Positions 37,001 to 49,200 of a stretch of 64,000 bases of DNA are shown one piece after another. The translations under genes were made by a program, and so were the position numbers. Source of the DNA: Strongyloides papillosus (lineage: Eukaryota; Nematoda; Chromadorea; Rhabditida; Strongyloididae); assembly GCA_005656395.1 (NCBI GenBank), contig SRSI01000074.1, positions 496,001 to 560,000 on the forward strand, written 5' to 3'. Position 1 is the stretch's first letter. Each line of letters starts with the position of its first letter. Below the pieces are notes generated by a model. It had not been told where the DNA came from and searched no databases. It worked only from the letters and a program-made list of their open reading frames with translations.

Positions 37001-37495
37001 TATAAATGAATTAAAACAATTCCAAGAGAAACAGAGAAATAATCTCGAGGTTACTCTGGACAAAGAGAGGAAAGCTCTTTTTGAAAAAATTGAAAAAAGA
37101 CGTTTAGAACTTGAGGGAAAAGTAGGTTTTTATACATTTTTAAGATTAATAATTTAAAATTTTAGATATCCCAAGAAATATTTAATTTTAATGAAGAGAA
37201 GTGCCAACGTTTTTATAGTCTCGAACAAAAACAACAACTAAAGATGGATGGATTAATTGCTCAGGAAATGTCTTTTACAGACTCTTCAATGTATGATCTC
37301 CAAAGTGAAAGTATAAAAGCATCAAATTCTCAATTTTCAACAATTCATCATTCTACCAGTAACATTACATCACCTTCTTCACATTCAAGTACCAATAATA
37401 TTACATCAACTCCAACAACATCTACTTCCGGATACGGATCCCCAATTATTATAGCTGGTAGGAGTAGTAATGTTACGGATCAAACGAATTTTTAA
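34093..37495 (+). CDS. kin-18: TAO-family (Ste20-like) serine/threonine kinase
   Basis: Exons 34093-34401, 34440-37121 and 37166-37495, both introns in phase 0, giving 1106 aa. The kinase domain is at the N-terminus (about 28-285): glycine loop [11 protein letters not shown], lysine in [13 protein letters not shown] (HRD near 149), then [10 protein letters not shown]. The signature of TAO kinases is the tail-side placement of long coiled coils: here about 500-990 is continuous Lys/Glu/Gln-rich helix (repeated MRKK, EEQKEL, KLKRD). A Ser/Asn-rich linker (about 290-500) and a short Ser/Thr-rich tail complete it. TAO kinases activate p38 MAP kinase kinases and Hippo/MST kinases and affect cytoskeleton and cell growth. 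The activation segment starts DLG instead of DFG (about residues 170-172), next to a conserved SV/SA pair. Confidence 0.9.
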
Positions 37496-37801
37496 GAGTT
37501 AAATATTAACGAAAAATAATAAGACAAAACAAATATGGTAAATAAGTAACTTTTTGTTTTGATTGATTTTTATATTTATGATACAATTTTGTAAATATTA
37601 GTAGTATATATACAATAAGTTTACATTTTGTGTAAATGATTTTAAAAGTAATATTTATTTTCATTTATCTTTTAAGATACAATTAAATTTTTGTCACTAG
37701 AACTTTTCATTTTCCAATACAGGTGCAGAGATAGCATTCCTTACTTCATATTTTTATCTTTAATGTTCGTGTATTTTATTTTATTTGACTTTAGAAAAAA
37801 T
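37496..37801 (+). other. Spacer between TAO kinase and DDX46 genes
   Basis: 306 nt between same-strand genes. Contains acceptor-like sites TTTCCAATACAG (to about 37722) and TTTGACTTTAG just before the helicase ATG at 37802. The distance is within the range of nematode operons, but a separate promoter is equally possible. Confidence 0.4.
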
Positions 37802-40711
37802 ATGGGAAAAGAAAGATTCTCCAGGCATTCCGATAGAGGAAGAGACGAGGACAAAAAGAAGAGAAGAAGATCTAGATCAAGAGATAATTCATATTCACCA
37901 AAAAGAAAACATTCTAAAGGGTCAGAAAATTCGCATAAGAAAAATGATGATAAAGAAAAGAAGAGTAAAAAATCAAATACTTCTATGATTGAAGCTGAAG
38001 CAGATGTCAAAAAAAGAAAAGAAAGAGTTGAAAAGTGGAGAGCATTAATGAAAAAGAAAGAGGAAGAGGAAATGAAAAATAATAAAGAAGGAAATGATAG
38101 TACCACAGATGGGGATATAGCTAATACTGATAACGTAGTTTCTGTGGAAAATCCTGTTGAGGAGAAACATTCCACTTGGACATTAGAAGATGAAAACGAT
38201 GATGAGGACGAAGAAGAACCTATTAATGATACTTTGGAGAATAATTCAGAGTCAGCACCACAACAATCTGTTGACGAGGTTCCAGAAGAGGAAATAGACC
38301 CCTTAGATTTATTTATGTCTGAACTAGAACAATCAAATGATAAGAAATTAAAAGTCGATACTGTAACGGTTAAGAGTACCTCTAAGTTAAAAGTTATCAC
38401 AGCTCCAGTAGCTAAAACAATTAATGAACAACAAAATGTTAAGAAAGGTGATATAATAGAAAATGACGATACAAATTATGAAGCTAAAGACGAATTTGAT
38501 TTAGAGGAAGCAAAGGAACAATTTATTGCTAAGTCAAGAAGTTTAATGCAGGTGGATCACGAGAAAATATACTATGCTCCATTTAATAAAGATTTCTACA
38601 TAGAAGTACCTGAATTAGCAAAAATGACAGAAGAAGAGGTAAAAGAATATCGTAAAGAACTAGAGGGTATCAAAATCCGTGGTAGTGGAGTAATATGTAA
38701 ACCAATAAAGACATGGGCTCAGTGTGGTTTTGAATGGAAACTTTTGAGTTTCCTTAAGAAATTAGGTTATGAAAAGCCTACACCTATACAAGCTCAAGCT
38801 ATTCCATGTATTTTATCAGGTAGAGATGTTGTTGGAATTGCAAAAACAGGAAGTGGAAAAACACTAGCATTTCTTCTACCCATGTTTAGGCATATTCTAG
38901 ATCAACCGGAGCTAGATGAGGGTGATGGTCCAATTGGTCTAGTTTTAACTCCAACAAGAGAACTAGCCATGCAAATATGGAAAGAAACACAAAAATTTTC
39001 TAAATTGCTAAAATTAAAATCGGTATGTGTTTACGGTGGAGTTGGTATTAGTGAACAAATAGCTGATCTGAAAAGACAACCTGAAATCGTTATATGTACT
39101 CCTGGAAGAATGATTGAAATGCTACATTCAAATAATGGTAAAGTAACTAACCTACGTCGTATAACATATGTGGTACTTGATGAAGCTGATCGAATGTTTG
39201 ATATGGGATTTGAACCTCAAGTAATGAAAATCATACAAAATATCAGACCTGACAAACAAATGTTACTTTTTAGTGCAACTTTTCCTAAACAAATGGAAGC
39301 ATTAGCAAGGAAAGTTTTGGATAAACCTGTTGAAATACAAGTTGGTGGAAAATCCATTGTATGTAAAGATGTATGTCAAAATGTTGTTATTATTGATGAA
39401 AGCCATAAATTTTTAAAATTGCTTGAACTTCTTGGAATATACTATGAAACGGGAAATGTAATTATTTTTACCGAAAAACAAGAGAAAGCTGATGAAATTG
39501 TGAATATGCTTATTAAGGCAGGTTATATGGCTGCACCATTACACGGTAGTATTGATCAATTTGATAGAGATTCAACAATTGTTGATTTTAAGCAAGGAGT
39601 TGTTAAGATTCTTGTTGCGACATCTGTTGCGGCAAGAGGATTAGATGTTAAAAAACTTAAGCTTGTTGTTAATTATGATTGTCCTAACCACTATGAAGAT
39701 TACGTTCATAGAGTCGGTAGAACCGGAAGAGCAGGCAATAAAGGATTTGCTTATACTTTCATTTTACCTGAAGGTCAAGAAAAAATGGCTGGAGAGATTT
39801 GTAGAGCTTTTGAGTCTGCTGATCTAAAGGCACCACAAGAACTAAAAGATATGTTTAAAAAATGGAAAGAAGATATGAAAAAAGAAGGAAAAGTTGTTAA
39901 AATTGGTACTGGAGGTTTTGGTGGTTCTGGATATAAGTATGATGCTATCGAAGATGAGGCTGCTGTTAACAAAAGGAAAATGGAGAAATTACTTCTTGGT
40001 ATGGAAAATCAAGTTATGGATGATGATGATGAAATTGAAGAACATTTAACAAGTATGATGAAAAGTAATAAAAGATACCTCGAGAAAGGTGCTATAAATT
40101 CAAAAGTAACTACTCCCGCTGTAGGAAATGTTGAAGCAGCTACTGCTGCATCAGATTCTGCTATGGAGAAAGTCAAAGCTGTTGCTGCTAGAATTGCTGC
40201 AGAAAGAGCTATTGCTGCTGAAACAAAACCAGTACCAATACAATCAGGTTCTATTATAACAGCTCCAAATGTTATTACAGGGTCAACTATACACATTAAT
40301 GTATCTGCTGCTGAGAAAGCCAAACAGATAGCTGAAGCATTAAATGAAAAATTAAATTACATTCCAACTGAGAGTAGTTCATTATTTGATGCACCAGAAA
40401 ACATCCACTATTTCGAGGAGGAACTTGAAATTAATGACTTTCCGCAACAAGTGCGTTACAAAGTATGTTCAAGAGAAACAATATCAAGAATTCAGGAAAT
40501 TGCCGATGTTGGTATATCAGTTAAGGGAACTTACTATCCGAATAACAAAGAACCAAAATCTGGTGATAGGAAGCTTTATCTTTTTATTGAAGCAAGGGAC
40601 GAATTTAGTTTGAAAAGAGCTAAAGAAGAAATTATTTATACTATGAAGGAAGCATTTAAACAAATAACTGGAGCAAACAAAGGCCCACAAGGAAGATATA
40701 AAATTGTGTAA
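37802..40711 (+). CDS. ddx-46: ATP-dependent RNA helicase DDX46 / PRP5
   Basis: 969 aa from the ATG at 37802, which follows the acceptor-like TTTGACTTTAG; the frame is open further upstream but that part is T-rich and hydrophobic and unlike the family. The N-terminus (1-75) is Arg/Ser/Lys-rich as in splicing proteins, then acidic. The DEAD-box core holds Walker A AKTGSGKT (about 347), PTRELAMQI, TPGRMIEM, DEAD (about 460), SAT (about 490) and HRVGRTGRAG (about 635). The Q motif region reads GYEKPTPIQAQAIP. A KH-like C-terminal domain (about 870-960) is typical of DDX46. The enzyme acts with U2 snRNP at branch-site recognition and pre-spliceosome formation. Confidence 0.95.
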   Translation: MGKERFSRHSDRGRDEDKKKRRRSRSRDNSYSPKRKHSKGSENSHKKNDDKEKKSKKSNTSMIEAEADVKKRKERVEKWRALMKKKEEEEMKNNKEGNDSTTDGDIANTDNVVSVENPVEEKHSTWTLEDENDDEDEEEPINDTLENNSESAPQQSVDEVPEEEIDPLDLFMSELEQSNDKKLKVDTVTVKSTSKLKVITAPVAKTINEQQNVKKGDIIENDDTNYEAKDEFDLEEAKEQFIAKSRSLMQVDHEKIYYAPFNKDFYIEVPELAKMTEEEVKEYRKELEGIKIRGSGVICKPIKTWAQCGFEWKLLSFLKKLGYEKPTPIQAQAIPCILSGRDVVGIAKTGSGKTLAFLLPMFRHILDQPELDEGDGPIGLVLTPTRELAMQIWKETQKFSKLLKLKSVCVYGGVGISEQIADLKRQPEIVICTPGRMIEMLHSNNGKVTNLRRITYVVLDEADRMFDMGFEPQVMKIIQNIRPDKQMLLFSATFPKQMEALARKVLDKPVEIQVGGKSIVCKDVCQNVVIIDESHKFLKLLELLGIYYETGNVIIFTEKQEKADEIVNMLIKAGYMAAPLHGSIDQFDRDSTIVDFKQGVVKILVATSVAARGLDVKKLKLVVNYDCPNHYEDYVHRVGRTGRAGNKGFAYTFILPEGQEKMAGEICRAFESADLKAPQELKDMFKKWKEDMKKEGKVVKIGTGGFGGSGYKYDAIEDEAAVNKRKMEKLLLGMENQVMDDDDEIEEHLTSMMKSNKRYLEKGAINSKVTTPAVGNVEAATAASDSAMEKVKAVAARIAAERAIAAETKPVPIQSGSIITAPNVITGSTIHINVSAAEKAKQIAEALNEKLNYIPTESSSLFDAPENIHYFEEELEINDFPQQVRYKVCSRETISRIQEIADVGISVKGTYYPNNKEPKSGDRKLYLFIEARDEFSLKRAKEEIIYTMKEAFKQITGANKGPQGRYKIV

Positions 40712-43287
40712 TTAATTATTAATTCTAGTATCTCATTTAAATTGTAAAAAAAAACTGATCATCGATTATTTTGTATATCTCGATTGAAGTGTATCATCAA
40801 TAAATTTGTTTCTATGTATTATTCATTTGATTATAGCATCATAATTGCTAATAAGAATATTTTTCACTTAACATAAGGGATGTTCAAGAAAATGTTAACA
40901 ACAATTTGAATTATTATAACTTTTCAAAATGAAGAATTAAATAAAAACATAAAAATGATATTTTTCATAAATTATATTTCATATGATTTAGATATTTGTT
41001 GCTTTTCATAATGATGATTATTCAAATTTCCAAGTTTTTAAAATTATTTTTTAGTAATCTGTTTAAAAAAGATACTCTTTGATGAATGTTTATAAGTTTG
41101 TTTTAAATTAACTCCAAAGGATAATCTTTGAATGCGATATAGGAAGGAAGTTGAGCTATAGATGTGTATAATATTGTGAAAAAATATGAAATATGCCTTG
41201 TTAGAAGAAACAATAAATTTTTTCTCAATGAATATTTATTTTTCTATACATATACATTACTTATCAAATATAGGAGGATTTAAAAATCCATCGTAAATTG
41301 AAAAGACGACTTATTATAAGTGTAATCTTTTTGAAAAATATTTCCTTTAAATAATTTTTTATCATTTTCCATTACTTAATATGCTACGAGTATTATTTCA
41401 TGAAAAGATTATTTTAAACATAAACAGGTTTTTTTTATCAATTATCCTTTCTATACAAGGAAATAGTACATGTTATCTTAATGTATATTTATCCTTATTA
41501 CTTTTTAAGATAATTTAAAAAATCATTAACTCAAATACTTTTATTGTCGATGAATTTTTTAGTAGAAATAAATAAGAAAGTGAATTTTTTAATCCAAAAA
41601 GTCAAATAATAAAGTATATAGGAAATTATGATGTACTATTAGAACAAATATAATAAATATCCAGTTCTTAAAATCCATTAAAACTTTTCATTTATAAAAA
41701 TTTTTGTATTGTACTTACATAGACTGATAATGTGTATATTATCGTTATTACTAATAATTTTCCTATTAACAGTTTTCAAATTAAAATGACATAAATGCTA
41801 AATCATAATTCAATATAATTATTGTATAGATGGACCTTTTATTAAAATCCACTCTTTTGTTATTAACTAAAAATGTATTTTTAATATTCTTTTAAAAAGC
41901 TTGAATACATAAAAAGAAGAAGATTGTCTACATATTTAATTAAATAACAGAGGAGAAACATAACATGATAATAAATGAAGGTATGTTTACTGGTCCAATT
42001 TCTAGACTGTTTACCACATTGAAATAATAAAGTTATAATTTTCCTTATTTTTTCTTATTGTTTTCTATAATTTACCTACTAAAAATATATAATATTTGTG
42101 ACGTTTAAGGGAACTGTCTTTGTCAGTTGAATGTAAAAAAGTTTACTGTCATGGAGTAGTTCTCTTAAGTGTTGCCAATATTTTAATGAAATTATATATC
42201 TTTAAGCTAAAGTATTCATAATTCTCTGAAAGGTACTTAATAAGAAGCTTTTAAAACATCTGGAAATAAAAATTAATAAGATTCTTTTTCCCACATTTTA
42301 ATTGAATAAGATATAGACTTATAATCAGATGAAGGATTATCTTTCTTATATAAAAATACGTCAATAAAATATTTTAAATATTAATAGGTTAAGGTTTATA
42401 AAAAATTATGAAAATATAATTTTACTTTTATGACTTTGAATGTTTTTTTTATTTATTATCAATACTTCTATGCCTATCTCTCTAGACAAATTTAAATGTA
42501 CTTTAAAGATTATCAAAAATTAACTAAATTACATAAAAATACACTCAACTGCAAAAGCCTAAGGCATTTTATTTGAAAAAGTAAAAAAGAAGAGTTATAA
42601 GCAGAAATGGAAAAAAAATAAGAAAAAGGCAACGAAAAATCATCTTCACATATATATTATACATATAGTTTATATATAAAAGACGATAAAGGGACTTGCT
42701 TCTCTTTTTCATCGCAATCCAAGAAGACAACTACAACAACTACATTAAAGCTTGGACCCCATCATTATAATGACATTTTTCACTCTTATGTATTTTCTCT
42801 TTTTCCTAAAGATACATAACTTTAACTAAAGAAACATGCCCAAAATATGGTCCTCAATTTTAACATTAAATTTTACTTTTCCTATCTATCTATGTTTATA
42901 TATAGATAGATAGTTATATATATATATATTATATATTTATTTATTTTATAAATGGAAGAAGAGACATATATATATAAAAATATAAAATTTTTTGGCTGCT
43001 TCTCCTCTTTTGTTTTCTTTCTCAAGTTATATTAATACTCTTTATAATATATACACATATGATACAGTTGATAAAAGATTTTGATGGTGTTAATAAAAAA
43101 ATTATAACCCAAAAAGTTATATTTTTTAATATAATATTCTATTTAAAAAAGATTATCTATAATTTTTTATTGACATAAAAAATCTTATTATTAAACTTAA
43201 ATTCTTTTTATTTTTTTCTTACATTTTTTTCAAATTTTTTATAAAGATACCGTCTTTTTTAGATGTATTTTGTTTTTCTACTTAAAC
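40712..43287. other. Long AT-rich region upstream of unc-80
   Basis: 2.6 kb without a supported gene; expected to hold the UNC-80 promoter. A microsatellite-like patch at about 42880-42950 contains TATCTATCTATG facing ATAGATAGATAG and then a TA run, forming a possible hairpin. Several acceptor-like T-tracts occur near the 3' end. Confidence 0.5.
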
Positions 43288-46200
43288 ATGCCTCTAACAA
43301 ATTTTTCTAGTGCCAATCAATCTATGAAAAAGTAAGTTATTATTCCTTATATACATTTTTTATTTATCCAATCAAAATCTTTCTATTAAATAAATTTTTT
43401 TCAATTATAGTAACAATAAAAATTTTCAAAGTGATGCATCTCCCGTGCCATTACCAATTCAGACATTTCTATGGAGGCAATCAAATCCATTTTTAGGTTC
43501 TAAAGTTAAAAAATTACATGAAGCTAGTGCAGTTACCTTCGAAAGGGTTGTTGTTCAAAATATATTACATGGTTTATCACCATCCTTGTCCGATGCAATA
43601 AATTCAATACCAAGATGGCAATTTGTAAAAGCTGCTTTTCCCCACATTGTTCAATGTTGTGGTTCTATACTTGGAGAGAGAGCCATAGATGAAATAGGAA
43701 ATGGTAACTTATCAAGTAGTTTAATTAAATTACTATATATTCTTCATTGGTTGTTAATGGATTCAAGTAATGAATGTAATGAAGACCTTGATTATACTAG
43801 TAAAGATAATGAAGATTGCATAGAATTTAAAAATTTTGTTTTTTCCATTTCAAATATTCAACATTTTGTTTACATGATTATACCGATGTTACAACAAATT
43901 AGAGAAAATGAGCTTATATCACATTACAGACTAGAATCAGGAGTCAAAATATGGAAAGCATTATGGGCACACCAAATACCAGATGTTGTTTGTTTTTACG
44001 CTCCAGTTAAGCAAAAATATTCCCCATTACCTTTAATAAAATTATTGACAAAAAAGGCATCATCCGAAAGTATTACAAATTGTGGAATTGGTGTTTATAT
44101 TGGGGATGAAGTTAATAAAAATGATTTAATTAATGGAATAAATTCAAGAAGATTTAGTCATACAACATCAACTATTATTGGTATCCCACCTCCAAAACCA
44201 CCAAGAACAAATGAAACACTAATGGAAGATTTATTATCTGGCCCATCCTTAAAAGTCAATAATAATGAGAAAAAGTTGGAAAATAATGTTAGCCATTCAC
44301 AAAATTCAAGACAATCTGTTGATTTTAGTAAAAAGCAAGCAATTATAAATTTTCAAAGCAAACCTATGCAATTATCAGGTTTCCCACAACAAAATACTCC
44401 TGATTCGCCAAATTCATATACTGAATACCGTTCTTCATTACCCGAATTTATTGATATTTCTTCTGCTAATTACCTTGATGTTGCTATTATAAGATGCCTC
44501 CTTATTCAGTATTGGTCTGAGGATGGTGTTTTATGGAGCTTACATTATTTATACAATAGAATACGTGATATTCAATATGAAAATTCACAAAATAACACAC
44601 ATATAAGGTCTAGAAGTAATAGTGTGCCAAGTAGGAGAAAAGATACAAAAACTTCATTAAATGGTTACACAAATATTAACACAATGTGCGATCCATTTGT
44701 AAGTACAAATACACCTCAATTAACATTTGCTGATCTCCATAAAAGTAGCGAAATATTAGATAGACGACTTAGTACAAAAATGAGTATGAAAAGAGATAAT
44801 TGTTCGGATAATAAAAGTAAAGAAGAGGATAAAGATAGTATTCCTATAATAAACATCAATGAGGGGGTATCACCAAATTCAACATTAGAAATACCATTAA
44901 AAACGGCTAATGATTCAAGAAAAATGTCTTTGAATACAATAGAATATTCAAAAACAAGAAGATTATCCAAATCATCAGTTACAATATCACAATTATCATC
45001 ACAAATTATGGATAATTTAATCAAGTGTAATAATGAAGACAAGTCACCCGAAAATAATGGTGCAAATAAACCATTTTTACCAGCTATTTCAGGAAAATAT
45101 TTTACTGAAGCTGTTGGTTCATCCTCTTTTATAACTCCAGATGGAAAATTATCTTTTACAGTTATCCTTAAAACAATTCTTACAATAGTTGATCGTTATC
45201 AAAACATAAGAATTTGTGAAATCGTTTTGTCAATAGCAGATATTATTTTATCTCTAACAACAATGATTCATTATAATGAATGTAAAGTTTCTGTTACATA
45301 TCCTTTAATAGTAGAAATTTTATCAAAAATATATATATTTATGGGTTGTTCAGTTGGTTGTAATGAAGGTATGCGTACTGCACATGCTGCATTTTTAAAA
45401 GTGAAGGCTAAAAATCTACTTGGACAAATGATTAGATATGATGAGAAGTATTTTAAAAAGGTTGTTGGAGAGGAATTCGAAAATAAAAGTTATCATCAAG
45501 TTCTTGACTTTATTCATGCTGTAACCTCTTTTTGTGGTGAGAAAAATGCTTCAACTGTTGGAAAGAGACGTGGTACGGGGATTGTTAATAGATTAAGTTT
45601 TAATAGTAGTTTTTCATATAAAAATAAAATAATTAATCAAAAGAAGAATGATGAAAAGAGGGCAAGTAGTTATAAGAATGCTTTTAATGAATCCATGAAT
45701 GGTATTGAAGGAATAATTATAGATATATTTTTTAGTTCATTAGTATCTAAATTATATGAAAAAGCTAGAGAATTATTATTACCCGAAAATATGTCAATTT
45801 ATCATGACGTTAGAATGTTTGTTACATATGTTAATGAATATCATGGTAATCCTCTCAGAAAAACAGCATTATCCGCATTAATTGATAAATTAAAATTAGT
45901 TAAAAGAAAATATGACGAGATTATTAAAAAAACAAGTATAATTGATGATAAGAAAAATTATACAGAAAATGATAATAGGAAAAAAAGTACCACAGCATCA
46001 GTTGCGACAGTTATTAGTACTAATAAAGGAAATACTAAAAATGAAAAATATAATACAGATAATAATGTTTGTTCATTAAATTATAATCATGTGCACAATC
46101 ACTCTATAAAATCAGCAACAAATTTAAAACAAACTTACTACCAACCAAAACATTCCTCATCATTAGATCAGTTCAATGACACAGATAATGCAGGTGTTAT

Positions 46201-49200
46201 TGGAATAGACGTCGATGGAAATACAACTTATTTACCAAAAAATAATCATATTGATTATGAAAATCAACAATCAAATGAGTCATTAGGAATTGAAGAAAGT
46301 GGATTGTCATCTTTTATACATCCATCTCCGCATCTTCATGGAATTCATGGGCATGGAAAGCGTAAACAACAATATATTTTAGGTGGTGGTTCGTCAAATA
46401 GTAATGAGAATACTCTAGGAAAAGTATCAGGATCTAAATTTCAATTTGCTTTTTCATTACTTAAAGGTACTAGTAATAACAATTCAAATACTAATTTAAG
46501 GCAAGACTTCTCTGAAGAAGATATTATTTCTATAGCATCATCTAAAAATGGTACAGAAATGATAGGAAATTTTTCATCTGAAAATATAATAAATTTAGAT
46601 GATGAAAATTACTCACATTCTTCTCCTGCAATTGGATCATTAACTTCTAAACTAGATGGATATAATAATAATTTAAATTTACAAAGAGCAACTATTAACG
46701 CCATAATATGTGATAAAAAAATGGTTAATTTAAAAAGTTTACGTGAAGGTATAAGGAGGTTTAATTTTTTACTAGAAATGTCAAATCCTGGTGAACTTTT
46801 AGATGCACCATTAATAGGTGCATTGATAGATTTAAAATCACCAATTATTAGTAGAGCATGTATTCTTTTAGAATGTTCATTTTATATTAATAGATGTAAT
46901 AAAGGTGATTGGGCAGAATGGATAAGATCTAATATTTCTATTAATAATAGTAGTTTTTTTGGTCGAAGTAGTTGCACGACAAATTCTTCAAAAGCAAATC
47001 AATCACATGGTTTTCAATCTTCAGGTTGGTATAATGCTATTGGTATTAATACTAATAATTATGGTGGAAGTCAAATCGGTGGTACGCATAAAAGTGGTAC
47101 AAGTTTAGGTTCTAATATAGGTGTTATTGGAAGAAATAAAAAATTACAAACTATGCAAAGGATAGCCGGTAGGAATTTTTATCGTTGGGGAATATGTTTA
47201 GCAGGGAAATTAAAAATTTTACTTGATAAAGAAGATGAAAATGGAAAGAATAATAACAATAATAATGAAGATTTATCATTGGTTGATAAAAAATACCTTA
47301 AATTACGTGAAGAATTAGAATGTTTTCTTGATGATGCAACTATTAATAATAATTCTGGTGAAGGAACACCCAAAGCATTACAATTACTTGGATGTTTCTT
47401 ACTTTTACAAATTACTACTTATCTAAGAGAATCTTTTCAAATATTACCAAGAATCGGAAAAAGTATTAACACTAGAAATTCAGGAAATCAATACACTTTA
47501 CCAGGTAATGGACAAGTTGGAGCAATTAATACAAATGAAAGTAAATATAATTCACAGAGAAGATGGTCTATTTTATCAAATACATTCATCCAACATGGAG
47601 GTTCAGTTCATTCAATTAATGAACCATCTATACCACAGGTTGGAATTATAAGTCATATCCCAAGTGAAAGAAGAGTCTCTTACAGTACTATTGATGATGA
47701 TTCAAGTACAAGAGGTAGTCATGATACTATAGACGAAGCAAGTATGGCAACTAACATGATTGAAGGTGGTAGAAAAAGTGGTTCATCGAAAGGAGCAAGA
47801 ATAGCACAAGGAAGGACAAGATTATTCAAGAAAACATCTCCAATTAGAAAAAGTAGTACAACTGACAATTCTGGTATTAAAATGTCTCATAAACGTGATT
47901 TTTCATTTAAATTTAGAAGACCATCAAAACAACAAGTTGAGACACAGCTGTCAATTTCTCCTATAAAAGGTGATGAAAATTTATGTGAAGAAAGAGAAAA
48001 TATTGAAGATATTGATAATAGTACAGGATCGGGAAATCAAATTTATCATTCACCATTAGTGACACATAATGATGGAAATGAAAGATCACCTGAAAGGCGT
48101 GGTACAACAATAAGAAAAAATTCACTCCTTAATCAAACTCACCAAAATTTAAATTCAGTTACATCAGCTCCAGTAACATCATCAGGAATAATAGAAGAAG
48201 ATGATGAGTTGAGTAAAAAAATTCCATGGATTCCTATTGTTTTACGTGTTTTCAATTCTTTTGACTTTACATGTACACATGAATTAATATGTAAAAACAA
48301 TTGTTTTTTGAGATGTTATAAACAATGTCATAAATTGCTAGAAGCATATAAAATAATTCATGGGAAAGATAATAATCCTATACTGAATAATGAAACGTTA
48401 GATTTAGATTCATTAACAATATTTATGCCATTATTTGATAAAAGAGAAAAAATACTAGAATCTTTTGAAAGTTACAAACGTGATAGTAATACATTTAATA
48501 AAGGAATATTAAATAATTCATCACTTAGTTCAACAAGAAGAGAATCAGCTATTGTAAGAGGTTTAACAAATAATCAATCTAATTGTAATAATATTTTTGA
48601 TGATGAAAAGAAAACTTCACTTTCCTTAAAAGGTATAATGGATAAATTAGGAGAAACAGATGATAGTATATTTAATGGAGGCCCTATAAAACAAGGTAGT
48701 GATAAAGGTATGGATAGTAAAGAGATGATTGAAATAGATAAACTTGAAGCAAATGAATTAACTAAGTTAAATGATACTCTTTCACCAATGAGTGTATTTA
48801 TAAACACTCAATTAAAAAATGTTATTCATGCACCGCTTTCATTTTTTCTTAAAAGCGCTGTTATAATGAAGAATGAAGATTTCAATAGTTGTGTTAAGAC
48901 ATGTTGGAATTTACTAACATTCAACGATCCAAATATTTCCTCATCAGCTGCTGCTTTATTTATCTTATGTGCTATTAAAATACCAACAGAAGTTACAGAA
49001 ATAATGACAAATGATTTAAATTCTCCTGATCCTGATACAAGAATAGCAGGTATACAAAAATTTTATGTTCTATGGAGAAATAGATTTCATGTATGGCAGA
49101 AAATGGAAGATGGTGCGCAAAGTGTTTTTAAAATCCCTCCACCATCAATAGATTTTACCTTACCATCACCAATGATTGGACAATCACATGCTCCAGTAAT

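Noticed and set aside
37691..37801. Extension of the DDX46 frame 37 codons upstream of the chosen ATG
   Set aside because: The added residues are hydrophobic and T-derived, and an acceptor-like TTTAG directly precedes the family-like N-terminus.
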